From positions 1 to 33,103 of the forward strand of contig UCLR01000068.1 of assembly GCA_900473415.1 (NCBI GenBank): a stretch of DNA of 33,103 nt, written 5' to 3'. The notes beneath the pieces were generated by a model. It had not been told where the DNA came from, did not search any database, and was given only the letters and a program-made list of their open reading frames with translations. Both the position numbers and the translations under genes were made by a program. The stretch's first letter is position 1; the number at the start of each line of letters is the position of its first letter. The DNA comes from Hyphomicrobiales bacterium (GTDB lineage: Bacteria > Pseudomonadota > Alphaproteobacteria > Rhizobiales > Beijerinckiaceae). Below, one piece after another: positions 23,645-32,203 of the stretch.

Positions 23645-26380
23645 ATGGCCGATATCAGCCTCGAAGCCGTCACGGGCAAGCTCAACCGCGTGGGTTACGA
23701 CAGCTTTCTGCAGGCACTTAGGCAGGCCAAGGGCGCCGGCAACCGCAATGTCGAACTGGCCCATTGGCTGCTCCAGATCCTGCAGGGCAGCGCCAACGAC
23801 CTCACGCTGACCGCGGATCATTACAAGCTCGACCGTGCCAAGCTGCTGATGGAGCTGGGCGCCGTCGTCGAGGGCTTCCGCCGCAACGAGACGGAAATGC
23901 CCGGCATCGCCAACCACATCGTCGATATCCTCGACCGTGGCTGGCACTACGCCACCCTGTTTTTCGGCGAGACGCAGATCCGGACTGGCCATCTCCTCGT
24001 CGCAGCGCTGAAGTCGAACGACCTGCGCCGAACGCTGACGGGGCTCTCCAAGGAATTCGGCAAGATCCCGGTCGAGGAACTGGCCGCAGGCTACGGCAAG
24101 ATTTGGGAGAACTCAGAGGAAGAGAACCTCCGGCCGATGGACGGCTCGGGCCTGCGCGCCGCCGGCACGCCGGGCGCCGAGGCTGCCGAGGGGCCGAAGG
24201 GCACGACCGCGCTCGACCGCTTCTCGCAGGACCTCACCGCCAAGGCGCGCTCCGGCACGATGGACCCGATCCTCGGTCGCGACGACGAAATCCGCCAGGT
24301 CATCGACGTGCTGATGCGCCGGCGCCAGAACAACCCGATCCTCACCGGCGAGGCCGGCGTCGGCAAGACGGCGATCGCCGAGGGTTTCGCCCAGCGCATC
24401 GCGTCAGGTGACGTGCCGCCGCCTCTGCGCGGGGTGAAGGTCTGCGCGCTCGATATCGGCCTGATGCAGGCCGGTGCGTCGATGAAAGGCGAGTTCGAGC
24501 AGCGCCTGCGCTCGGTGATTGACGAGGTGCAGTCCTCGCCGACGCCGGTGATCCTGTTCATCGACGAGGCGCATACGCTGATCGGCGCCGGCGGGCAGGC
24601 CGGCACGGGCGATGCCGCCAACCTGTTGAAGCCGGCGCTGGCGCGCGGCACGCTGCGCACCATCGCGGCGACGACGTGGTCCGAATACCGCCAGTACTTC
24701 GAGAAGGACCCGGCGCTGACCCGGCGCTTCCAGCCGGTGCAGGTCGACGAACCGGATGTGGCGCGCTGCTGCACCATGCTGCGCGGTCTGATCGGGCCGA
24801 TGGAGAAGCACCACAAGGTGCGCATCTCCGATGCTGCCATCGTCGCGGCGGTCTCGCTGTCGCATCGCTACATCCCGGCCCGCCAGCTGCCCGACAAGGC
24901 GGTGAGCCTGCTCGATACGGCCTGCGCCCGCGTCGCCATCAGCCAGAGCGCGACTCCGGCCGCGATCGAGGATGCTCGCGTGGCGATCTCTGCGCTGGAT
25001 CAGGAGAAGGCTGCGCTCACCGCCGATGCCGATCTCGGCACCGACAGCGCCAAGCGCCTCGGCGAGATCGAGGTGGAGGTTGCTGCGAAACAGGAGAAGC
25101 TCAGCGGCCTCGAAACCGCCTGGGAAAGCGAGCTTGCGATCGTCGAGGAGATCAAGACGCTGCGCGCCAAGCTCGGCGAGAAGGCGCCGAACGCAGAGGC
25201 GAAGGCCGCCACCAACAAGCAGGAAGCGAATGAGAATGTCGCGCCTGAGACGGCCGGCGCGGAGGCTCCCACTGCCGAGCTCGCGGCCAATCCTGAGGAG
25301 GCCCGCGCCGTGCTCAACGCCAAATTCGCGGCCTTGGGCGAGATCGATCCGGCGGAGCGCATGATCTACGCCCACGTCGACGAGCAATCCGTTGCCTCGG
25401 TCGTCTCGGACTGGACCGGCATCCCGGTCGGCCGGATGGTCAAGGACGAGATCGAGACGGTGCTCAACCTCGCCGAGACGCTGAACAAGCGCGTCGTCGG
25501 GCAGGGGCACGGCATCGGCATGATCGCCAAGCGCATCGAGACCAACCGCGCCAAGCTCGACAATCCGAACAAGCCGATCGGCGTCTTCATGCTCTGCGGC
25601 CCCTCCGGCGTCGGCAAGACCGAGACGGCGCTGGCGCTGGCCGAAGCGCTCTATGGCGGCGAGCAGAACGTCATCACCATCAATATGAGCGAGTTCCAGG
25701 AGGCCCACACCGTCTCGACGCTGAAGGGCGCGCCTCCCGGCTATGTCGGCTATGGCGAGGGCGGGCGGCTGACGGAAGCGGTCAGGCGCAAGCCCTATTC
25801 GGTGGTGCTGCTCGACGAGGTCGAGAAGGCGCACCCGGATGTCCACGAGCTGTTCTTCCAGGTCTTCGACAAGGGCCAGATGGAGGACGGCACGGGCCGG
25901 CGCATCGACTTCAAGAACACGCTGATCATCCTGACCTCGAATGTCGGGACCGACGAGATCATGGGCATGTCGGCGAACGGCGCGGCCAAGCCCGATCCGG
26001 AGGCGATGGCGGTGAGCCTGAGGCCGGCGCTGCTCAAGGTCTTCCCGCCGGCGCTGATCGGGCGGCTCGTCACGATTCCCTACTATCCGCTGTCGTCCGA
26101 CATGCTGGCCGGCATCGTCCGGCTCCAGCTCGGGCGGATCACCAAGCGGCTGGCCGAGAACCACAAGGCGAGCTTCGTCTATGACGACGCGGTGGTCGAG
26201 CACATCGTCAGCCAGTGCAACGACCCGGATTCGGGCGGGCGCATGATCGACAACATCATCACCAACTCGATGCTGCCGGCACTCTCGCGCGCGATCCTTA
26301 ACCTGCAGCTCGAGAAGAAGCCGCTGACCGAGGCGAAGGTCTCGGTCGAGGAGGGCCGCTTTGCCTATCACTGCGTCTGA
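23645..26380 (+). CDS. tssH: TssH (ClpV) AAA+ ATPase that disassembles contracted sheath
   Basis: A 911-residue two-ring AAA+ unfoldase. The N-domain (about 1-160) begins ISLEAVTGKLNRVGYDSF. The first ATPase has Walker A GEAGVGKT (235-242, K241) and Walker B VILFIDEAHTL. A coiled-coil middle domain follows. The second ATPase has Walker A GPSGVGKT (652-659, K658) and VVLLDEVEKAH. VDEQSVASVVSDWTGIPVGRM precedes the second ring as in all ClpV. ClpV extracts TssC and recycles the sheath. Between the middle domain and the second ring lies an Ala/Glu-rich low-complexity insert (about residues 511-552). The ATG at 23645 has GGGGAC about 5 nt upstream. Confidence 0.97.
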   Translation: MADISLEAVTGKLNRVGYDSFLQALRQAKGAGNRNVELAHWLLQILQGSANDLTLTADHYKLDRAKLLMELGAVVEGFRRNETEMPGIANHIVDILDRGWHYATLFFGETQIRTGHLLVAALKSNDLRRTLTGLSKEFGKIPVEELAAGYGKIWENSEEENLRPMDGSGLRAAGTPGAEAAEGPKGTTALDRFSQDLTAKARSGTMDPILGRDDEIRQVIDVLMRRRQNNPILTGEAGVGKTAIAEGFAQRIASGDVPPPLRGVKVCALDIGLMQAGASMKGEFEQRLRSVIDEVQSSPTPVILFIDEAHTLIGAGGQAGTGDAANLLKPALARGTLRTIAATTWSEYRQYFEKDPALTRRFQPVQVDEPDVARCCTMLRGLIGPMEKHHKVRISDAAIVAAVSLSHRYIPARQLPDKAVSLLDTACARVAISQSATPAAIEDARVAISALDQEKAALTADADLGTDSAKRLGEIEVEVAAKQEKLSGLETAWESELAIVEEIKTLRAKLGEKAPNAEAKAATNKQEANENVAPETAGAEAPTAELAANPEEARAVLNAKFAALGEIDPAERMIYAHVDEQSVASVVSDWTGIPVGRMVKDEIETVLNLAETLNKRVVGQGHGIGMIAKRIETNRAKLDNPNKPIGVFMLCGPSGVGKTETALALAEALYGGEQNVITINMSEFQEAHTVSTLKGAPPGYVGYGEGGRLTEAVRRKPYSVVLLDEVEKAHPDVHELFFQVFDKGQMEDGTGRRIDFKNTLIILTSNVGTDEIMGMSANGAAKPDPEAMAVSLRPALLKVFPPALIGRLVTIPYYPLSSDMLAGIVRLQLGRITKRLAENHKASFVYDDAVVEHIVSQCNDPDSGGRMIDNIITNSMLPALSRAILNLQLEKKPLTEAKVSVEEGRFAYHCV

Positions 26381-26415
26381 GAGGCGTTCGCAAAAACCTC
26401 GGCAGGGAGGTTGTC

Positions 26416-27186
26416 ATGGTTCCGGACACGAGCAATCCGACCGATATCGCCAATGCCTCGCCGTCTCCCGCTGATTGGGTCGATCGCTACTGGAACGTGT
26501 CGGCGGGCGGCACTACGGTTTCGATCAACAAGTACATGATCGGCATCCACAATGCTGATGCAGGCGCGACCAAGCGTGGCGCGGTCGTGCAGGAGGCGGC
26601 GAGGAAAGGGCTCTTTGTCGACAAGAAGGCCTTCACTCGCGCCAGCATGGGCAAGGTCAGCCCCGATGACTGCGAGCACATCCTCAATCTCGCGCTCAAA
26701 ACCGGAAAGGCCACCGAGGATACGATCCAGGGCTGGGCGGATCAGAGCCTCGGCGTCGACTGCACCGGCTTCGTCGTCGCCTACTACAACGAGTTGAGCC
26801 GGATCAGCCTCGACAAATATTCGGGCGGCGCGAGTTGCCCGTTCCTCGTTGGTGCGGCGAAGAAGGGTAAGCCGCCCGGTCTCCCCAGTGCGCTGATCTG
26901 GGATTTCGACGATGTTCGGACCGGCGACATGGTCGTCTGGATGACCGACAAGATGCTGGAAACCCGCAAGCCCGGCCATATCGCGCTGGTGTCCTACACC
27001 AACGTCATTCCGGACGCGCTGCTGATCGCCCATTCGAACGGCGCCAATGACGGCTTCGGCCATTTCGGTCCGAAGCATGGGCGGCTCGGCTGGGACGAGG
27101 TCAAATCCAGCGGGGACGGCAAATACATCCAGGTCGACAGCACCGGCAAAGTCATTGTCGTGCGGCCGCCAGTCTGGATCGCCTGA
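26416..27186 (+). CDS. NlpC/P60-like cysteine hydrolase, candidate T6SS effector
   Basis: A 256-residue protein. GVDCTGFVVAYYN (C116) has the D-C-(S/T)-G-F signature of NlpC/P60 cysteine peptidases. RTGDMVVW and KPGHIALVSY (H188) supply the usual Gly-Asp turn and catalytic His, and IAHSNGAN (H206 or N208) could be the third residue. Such enzymes cut peptidoglycan stem peptides or amide bonds. There is no signal peptide, which suits a cargo delivered by T6SS; the N-terminal 110 residues have no recognised domain. The ATG at 26416 has a strong GGGAGG, and the gene lies 35 nt after tssH in the same direction. No immunity gene is adjacent: glpD converges 6 nt away. The effector role is inferred from fold and position. 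Confidence 0.82.
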   Translation: MVPDTSNPTDIANASPSPADWVDRYWNVSAGGTTVSINKYMIGIHNADAGATKRGAVVQEAARKGLFVDKKAFTRASMGKVSPDDCEHILNLALKTGKATEDTIQGWADQSLGVDCTGFVVAYYNELSRISLDKYSGGASCPFLVGAAKKGKPPGLPSALIWDFDDVRTGDMVVWMTDKMLETRKPGHIALVSYTNVIPDALLIAHSNGANDGFGHFGPKHGRLGWDEVKSSGDGKYIQVDSTGKVIVVRPPVWIA

Positions 27187-27192
27187 GCCCGT

Positions 27193-28743
27193 TCAGGCCG
27201 CTTCCGAAACCTGCTGCCGCATGAAATCGTCGAGCTCCTCTCGTTCGGCCTGAGAGAGCCGCAAGCCGAGCTTGCCGCGGCGCCAGAGCACGTCCTCGGC
27301 GCTGCGGGCCCATTCGGTCCGCATCAGGTAGCGCACCTCACGCTCGTAGAGATCGGCGCCGAAATGCCGGCCGAGATCGGCGAGGCTGCTCGCGCCTTCC
27401 AGCAGGTCGCGGGCGCGGGTGCCATAGGCGCGGGCGAGCCGCGTTGCCGTCTTGCGCTCAAGCCAGGGGCGGGGGGCGGCGATCTCGCTCACCAGCGCCT
27501 CGAAGCCGCCGATGGGGAAGTCGCCGCCGGGCAGGGCGCCCGTCATCGTCCATTGGGCTCGCGCGGCCCAGGCGGCGTGGGGCGCCAGCTTCTCGATGGC
27601 GGCCTCGGCCAGGCGGCGATAGGTGGTGATCTTGCCACCGAAGACCGAGAGCAGCGGCGCGGAGCCCGCGGGCACGTCGAGCGTCAGCACATAGTCGCGC
27701 GTTGCTTCCTGCGCCTTGGAGGCGCCGTCGTCGTAGAGCGGGCGCACGCCGGAATAGGTCCACACCACCGAGTCCGGCGTCACCGGCTGGCGGAAATACT
27801 CGCTCGCCGCCGCGCAGAGATAGGCGATCTCCTCCGGCGTCGCGGCCACCTCCGCCGGATCACCGTGATAGTCCCGATCGGTGGTGCCGATCAGGGTGAA
27901 GTCCTGCTCATAGGGGATGGCGAAGACGATGCGGCCGTCGGCGTTCTGGAAGATGTAGCAGCGGTCGTGCTCGTAGAGTTTCGGCACGATGATATGGCTG
28001 CCCTGCACCATGCGGACGCCAGCCTTGGCGTTGGTATGGATGACGCCGTTCAGGACCTCGCCGACCCAGGGGCCGGCGGCGTTGACGAGCGCCTTCGCCC
28101 ATATCGTTCGCTCGCCCTCAGGCCCATCCGTGACGACCTGCCAGAGGCCGTCCTCGCGCCGCGCCGAGACGACGCGGGTGCGGGTGTGGATCGCGGTGCC
28201 GCGTACGGCGGCATCCATCGCGTTCAGCACGACGAGGCGCGCATCCTCGACCCAGCAGTCGGAATATTCGAAGGCTTTCGCCTTGTCGTCCTTGAGCGGC
28301 CGGCCGGCAGCGTCATGGGCGAGATCGAGCGTGCGCGTCGGCGGCAGGAGCTTGCGGCCGCCGATATGGTCGTAGAGGAAGAGGCCGAGCCGGAGCAGCC
28401 AGGCCGGGCGCAGGCCCTTGTGGTGCGGCAGCACGAAGCGCAGCGGCCGGATGATATGCGGCGCGATGGCCCAAAGGCGCTCGCGCTCCATCAGCGCCTC
28501 GCGCACCAGCCGGAACTCGTAATATTCGAGATAGCGCAGCCCGCCATGGATCAGCTTGGTCGAGCGCGACGAGGTGGCGCTGGCGAGGTCGCTCTTCTCG
28601 AACAGCACGACGGAGGCGCCGCGCCCGGCGGCGTCGCGGGCGATGCCGCAGCCATTGATGCCCCCGCCGATGACGGCGAGATCATAGGGCGAGGCTCGGT
28701 CGGCGCCGAAGCCAGGGGCGGACGGAGGCGTGTCGGAAGCCAT
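27193..28743 (-). CDS. glpD: aerobic glycerol-3-phosphate dehydrogenase
   Basis: A 516-residue FAD enzyme that oxidises sn-glycerol-3-phosphate to dihydroxyacetone phosphate at the inner membrane and passes electrons to quinone. The FAD-binding GGGINGCGIARDAAGRG (26-42), SSRSTKLIHGGLRYLEYYE, VNAAGPWV, the ...GVRPLYDD block and the C-terminal DAO_C-type domain (YEREVRYLMRTEWARSAEDVLWRR) fit GlpD throughout. The start ATG at 28743 is preferred over TTG 28791; the ribosome site (AGAAGA) is modest. No glpF, glpK or glpR lies beside it. It is unrelated to the T6SS and marks the right edge of that locus. Confidence 0.95.
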   Translation of the reverse strand: MASDTPPSAPGFGADRASPYDLAVIGGGINGCGIARDAAGRGASVVLFEKSDLASATSSRSTKLIHGGLRYLEYYEFRLVREALMERERLWAIAPHIIRPLRFVLPHHKGLRPAWLLRLGLFLYDHIGGRKLLPPTRTLDLAHDAAGRPLKDDKAKAFEYSDCWVEDARLVVLNAMDAAVRGTAIHTRTRVVSARREDGLWQVVTDGPEGERTIWAKALVNAAGPWVGEVLNGVIHTNAKAGVRMVQGSHIIVPKLYEHDRCYIFQNADGRIVFAIPYEQDFTLIGTTDRDYHGDPAEVAATPEEIAYLCAAASEYFRQPVTPDSVVWTYSGVRPLYDDGASKAQEATRDYVLTLDVPAGSAPLLSVFGGKITTYRRLAEAAIEKLAPHAAWAARAQWTMTGALPGGDFPIGGFEALVSEIAAPRPWLERKTATRLARAYGTRARDLLEGASSLADLGRHFGADLYEREVRYLMRTEWARSAEDVLWRRGKLGLRLSQAEREELDDFMRQQVSEAA

Positions 28744-28820
28744 GCTAGTCTTCTGAGGGTCCGGAATCTGTTCGACGCGGACGCCATCCAAGCCCGGTCA
28801 GGCGGGCGCCACAAGCCTGC

Positions 28821-28849
28821 TCCTGTTGCCAAATCATGGGCGATGTCAA
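28821..28849 (-). promoter_or_regulatory. possible glpD promoter
   Basis: A perfect -35 hexamer TTGACA is read on the minus strand at 28849-28844, about 100 nt upstream of the glpD ATG. With 17 nt spacing the -10 would be ACAGGA (28826-28821), a poor match, so only the -35 element is persuasive. Confidence 0.25.
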
Positions 28850-28915
28850 ATCGGGGCGCTTGACGCCGGGGCCGCGACGCCGGAACTGGGCTCAGGGGCA
28901 GGGCATAGCGGCAGG

Positions 28916-30766
28916 ATGAGCGAAGCACAGAAGCAGCCGGAGACAGCGCCGCTGGCCGCGCGGCTGGAGGCGGGGCTGCGCCGGATGCTCGGAGCGTTGG
29001 GAGCCGCGCTGCTGTTCGCGCTCTTTCTCGTCGTGATGGCGGCGGTGCTGAGGCGCTATCTCTTCGGCGGTGGCTTCGTCTGGTCGGATGAACTGGCGAT
29101 CTGGCTGCATCTGGCGCTGATCGCCTTCGGTGCGCCGCTCGCCGTCACCGGCACGCTGGCGATGCGGCTGGAGGTGCTGGTCGGGCTCCTGCCGGGCGGC
29201 CCTCGGCAGTTTGCGTCCGCGCTTGCCGACGCGATCACCTTCCACGGAGCGCTGGTTCTGGCGGCGGGGGGCGCGAGCGTCGCGGCGTTGGTCGGTGGGC
29301 ATTCGACGGTGCTCGGCCTGCCGGAATGGCTGCGTTTTGCCATCTTCGCCTGTGGTGGCGGGCTGACCGTGCTGACGCTCTTCCTGAGGGCGGGGCTCGA
29401 ACGGGGCTGGGCAAGCGCAGCTCTGTCGCTAGCGCTCGGACTTGGGCTCTATGGCCTCGCTCAACTGTCCTTCGACCTTTTCCCGATGCAGAGCCTCGTT
29501 GCGGCGCTGGTTGCAAGTGCTGGGCTCCTGCTTGGCGCGCCGTTGCCCTTTGCGCTCCTGTCCGGAGTCTCGCTGACCGGGCCTTTCGGGGCGCTGCTGC
29601 CGGAGCCCGCCGTCGTCCAGACCATGGTCGGCGGCGTCGGCAAGTTCCTGCTGCTGGCGATCCCCTTCTTCCTGCTCGCGGGCGAATTGCTGACCGAGGG
29701 CGGGCTCGCCGAGCGACTGATCCGCTTCGCCGCGACGCTGGTCGGGCATTGGCGGGCCGGGCTGGCGCAGACGGCGCTGGTTGCGAGCGTGTTGTTCTCC
29801 GGAGCCTCCGGCTCTTCGGTGGCGAATGCCGCCTTTGGCGCCAAGGTGATGGCGCCGACGCTGGTGGCGCGCGGCTATCCGCCGGCCAATGCGGCGGCGA
29901 TCGTCGCCGGCGTCTCGATGCTCGACAACATCATCCCGCCCTCGATCGCCTTCTTGATTCTGGCGAGCGCGACCAATCTCTCGGTCGGCTCGCTGCTGGT
30001 CGGCGGCTTCGTCGCAGGCGGCGTGCTGGCGCTCGCGCTCGCCATCGGCATCCATCTCAGCGTCCGCGGCGTCGTGGATGCCGCGCCGAAGGCGAGCGCC
30101 GCGGAGCGGGGCAGGGCGCTGATCGGCGCCATTCCCGCAATCGGACTCGGCATCGTCGTGGTGGCCGGCATCCGTTTCGGGCTGGTGACGGTGACGGAGG
30201 CCTCCGCACTCGCCGTCACTTACGCGCTCATCGCCTGTCTGGCGCTGCGCAGCCTGAACGGGCGGGGCGTGCTCGCGGCTCTCAAAAAATCCGCTGCCGA
30301 GGCGGCCGCGATCGGCCTGCTCATCGGCGCCTCGGCGCCCTTCGCCTTCCTGCTCGCGGTCGATCGGGTCTCGGAGCAGATGGCTGGGCTCGTCACGCTT
30401 CTTGGCGCCGGGCCCTACGCGGTGGTGCTGCTCGCCAATCTGGTGCTGCTGGTGGCGGGGCTCTTCCTCGATATCGGCGCGGCGATCCTGCTGCTGGCGC
30501 CGCTCTTGCTGCCGGTCGCGGTGGCGGCCGGGCTAGACCCGATCCAGTTCGGCGTCGTGCTCGTGGTCAACCTGATGATCCACGGGCTGACGCCGCCGCT
30601 CGGCATCCTGGTCTATGTCGTCAGCGGCATCATGCGGGTGCCGGCAGGCGCTGTGTTCCGCGCCGTACTGCCGCTGCTCGGCGTCCTGCTCGTCGCGCTT
30701 GCGGCATTATCGCTCGGCATGGCTGCGTGGCCTGCGCTTGCGCCGCGGCTCCTGGCGTTGTTCTGA
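28916..30766 (+). CDS. TRAP transporter permease, fused small (DctQ) and large (DctM) subunits
   Basis: A 616-residue, highly hydrophobic inner-membrane protein. The N-terminal part (about 20-180) is DctQ-like, with RRYLFGGGFVWSDELAIWLHL. The rest (about 185-616) is DctM-like, with SGASGSSVANAAFGAKVM, ASMLDNIIPPSIAFLIL-type and GLTPPLGILVYVVS blocks characteristic of TRAP large subunits. These use the sodium or proton gradient to import a substrate delivered by a periplasmic binding protein. No DctP-type binding protein gene is adjacent, so the substrate cannot be read from context. The ATG at 28916 was chosen over an upstream TTG frame; GGGCAGGG lies about 12 nt ahead. It is divergent from glpD. 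Confidence 0.92.
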   Translation: MSEAQKQPETAPLAARLEAGLRRMLGALGAALLFALFLVVMAAVLRRYLFGGGFVWSDELAIWLHLALIAFGAPLAVTGTLAMRLEVLVGLLPGGPRQFASALADAITFHGALVLAAGGASVAALVGGHSTVLGLPEWLRFAIFACGGGLTVLTLFLRAGLERGWASAALSLALGLGLYGLAQLSFDLFPMQSLVAALVASAGLLLGAPLPFALLSGVSLTGPFGALLPEPAVVQTMVGGVGKFLLLAIPFFLLAGELLTEGGLAERLIRFAATLVGHWRAGLAQTALVASVLFSGASGSSVANAAFGAKVMAPTLVARGYPPANAAAIVAGVSMLDNIIPPSIAFLILASATNLSVGSLLVGGFVAGGVLALALAIGIHLSVRGVVDAAPKASAAERGRALIGAIPAIGLGIVVVAGIRFGLVTVTEASALAVTYALIACLALRSLNGRGVLAALKKSAAEAAAIGLLIGASAPFAFLLAVDRVSEQMAGLVTLLGAGPYAVVLLANLVLLVAGLFLDIGAAILLLAPLLLPVAVAAGLDPIQFGVVLVVNLMIHGLTPPLGILVYVVSGIMRVPAGAVFRAVLPLLGVLLVALAALSLGMAAWPALAPRLLALF

Positions 30767-30820
30767 TGCGGCCAGCTTTTCATCGCCTGAGCCCGCGAGC
30801 CTGCCCGGACTGATGCCGTC

Positions 30821-32095
30821 ATGATCTACACCGACATCGCGACGCGGACCTACAACCATGGCTGGCGGCTCGACCCGATCATCCGCAGCCTGCTGGACAC
30901 GGATTTCTACAAGCTGCTGATGCTGCAGATGATCCGCGCCTTCCACCCACAGGTGCAGGTCACCTTCTCGCTGATCAACCGCTCGAGGCATATCCGCCTC
31001 GCCGATATCGTCGACGAGGGCGAGCTCCGGGCGCAGCTCGACCATGCCCGCTCGCTGCGCTTCACCAAGAACGAGCTGATCTGGCTGGCGGGCAACAGCT
31101 TCTACGGCAAGACCCAGATGTTCTCGCCGGATTTCATGGCCTGGCTTGCCGATTTCCAGCTGCCTGACTACGACCTGCGCAAGGTCGACGGGCAGTACGA
31201 GCTGCATTTCGAGGGACCCTGGACCCATACCACCATGTGGGAGGTGCCGGCGCTCGCGATCATCAACGAGCTGCGCGCCCGCCGCGTCATGGTCGGCCAG
31301 AAGCGCTTCTCGCTCGATGTGCTCTACGCCCGCGCCAAGGCCAAGATGTGGGACAAGGTCGAGCGGCTGCAGAAGCTGCCGAACCTCAAGCTTTCGGACT
31401 TCGGCACGCGCCGGCGCCATGGCCATCTCTGGCAGCGCTGGTGCGTCGAGGCGCTGAAGGAGGGGCTGGGAGAGGCCTTCACCGGCACCTCCAACGTGCT
31501 GCTCGCCATGGATGCGGATCTCGAAGCGATCGGCACCAATGCGCATGAACTGCCGATGGTGCTCGGCGCACTCGCCGAGTCCGACGAGGCGCTGCTACGC
31601 GCGCCCTATCGCGTGCTCGACGAGTGGCGGCAGGTCTATGGTGGCAACCTGCTGATCGCGCTGCCGGACGCCTTCGGCACCGAGAGCTTCCTGCGCCATG
31701 CGCCGGACTGGGTGGCGGACTGGACCGGCTTCCGCCCCGACAGCGCCCCGCCGATTCCCGCCGGCGAGGCGATCATGAAGTGGTGGCAGGAGCACGGGCG
31801 CGACCCGCGCGAGAAGATGTTGGTCTTCTCGGACGGGCTCGATGTCGAAGCGATCGAGCGCGTCTATCACCATTTCGACGGCAGGGTCCGCATGGCCTTC
31901 GGCTGGGGCACGGACCTGACCAACGACCTCGTCGGCTGCTCGCCGGACGGCTCGCGCGCGCTCGATCCGATGTCGCTGGTCTGCAAGGTCACCAAGGCGA
32001 ATGGACGGCCGGCGGTGAAGCTATCGGACAATCCCGAGAAGGTCTCGGGTGAGGCGGAGGCGGTGGCACGCTATCGGCGAGTGTTCGGGGGATAG
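30821..32095 (+). CDS. pncB: nicotinate phosphoribosyltransferase
   Basis: A 424-residue enzyme that makes nicotinate mononucleotide from nicotinate and PRPP, the entry step of NAD salvage. TDIATRTYNHGWRLDPI and SLLDTDFYKLLMLQMI at the N-terminus are classic PncB. GTSNVLLAM and IGTNAHELPMVLGAL contain the catalytic His (H242) that is phosphorylated in the family. FSDGLDVEAI and FGWGTDLTNDL complete the phosphoribosyl-binding region. Length is normal. The ATG at 30821 has no strong ribosome site. It follows the TRAP gene by 54 nt but is probably functionally independent. Confidence 0.96.
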   Translation: MIYTDIATRTYNHGWRLDPIIRSLLDTDFYKLLMLQMIRAFHPQVQVTFSLINRSRHIRLADIVDEGELRAQLDHARSLRFTKNELIWLAGNSFYGKTQMFSPDFMAWLADFQLPDYDLRKVDGQYELHFEGPWTHTTMWEVPALAIINELRARRVMVGQKRFSLDVLYARAKAKMWDKVERLQKLPNLKLSDFGTRRRHGHLWQRWCVEALKEGLGEAFTGTSNVLLAMDADLEAIGTNAHELPMVLGALAESDEALLRAPYRVLDEWRQVYGGNLLIALPDAFGTESFLRHAPDWVADWTGFRPDSAPPIPAGEAIMKWWQEHGRDPREKMLVFSDGLDVEAIERVYHHFDGRVRMAFGWGTDLTNDLVGCSPDGSRALDPMSLVCKVTKANGRPAVKLSDNPEKVSGEAEAVARYRRVFGG

Positions 32096-32203
32096 TCGCC
32101 AATGGCGCTCCCAGCCCAATCGCGGTCCAGACCTTAGTCGCGATGGCTTGTCCAAGAGCAGCGCGCTAGGCCCGACACCAAAGATGCCGGGGGGCGCTCC
32201 ACC

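Noticed and set aside
24404..26371. 655-codon open frame antisense to tssH
   Set aside because: Shadow of a conserved ClpV gene; no recognisable motif and skewed composition.
27364..28863. 499-codon open frame antisense to glpD
   Set aside because: Composition of a complement frame; glpD motifs are intact on the other strand.
29326..30813. 495-codon frame overlapping the TRAP permease in another plus-strand frame
   Set aside because: Arg/Gly/Ala-rich, out of frame with clear TRAP membrane segments.
32119..32144. Inverted repeat ATCGCG/CGCGAT as a pncB terminator
   Set aside because: Six-base stem with a 14-nt loop and no T tract; too weak to call.
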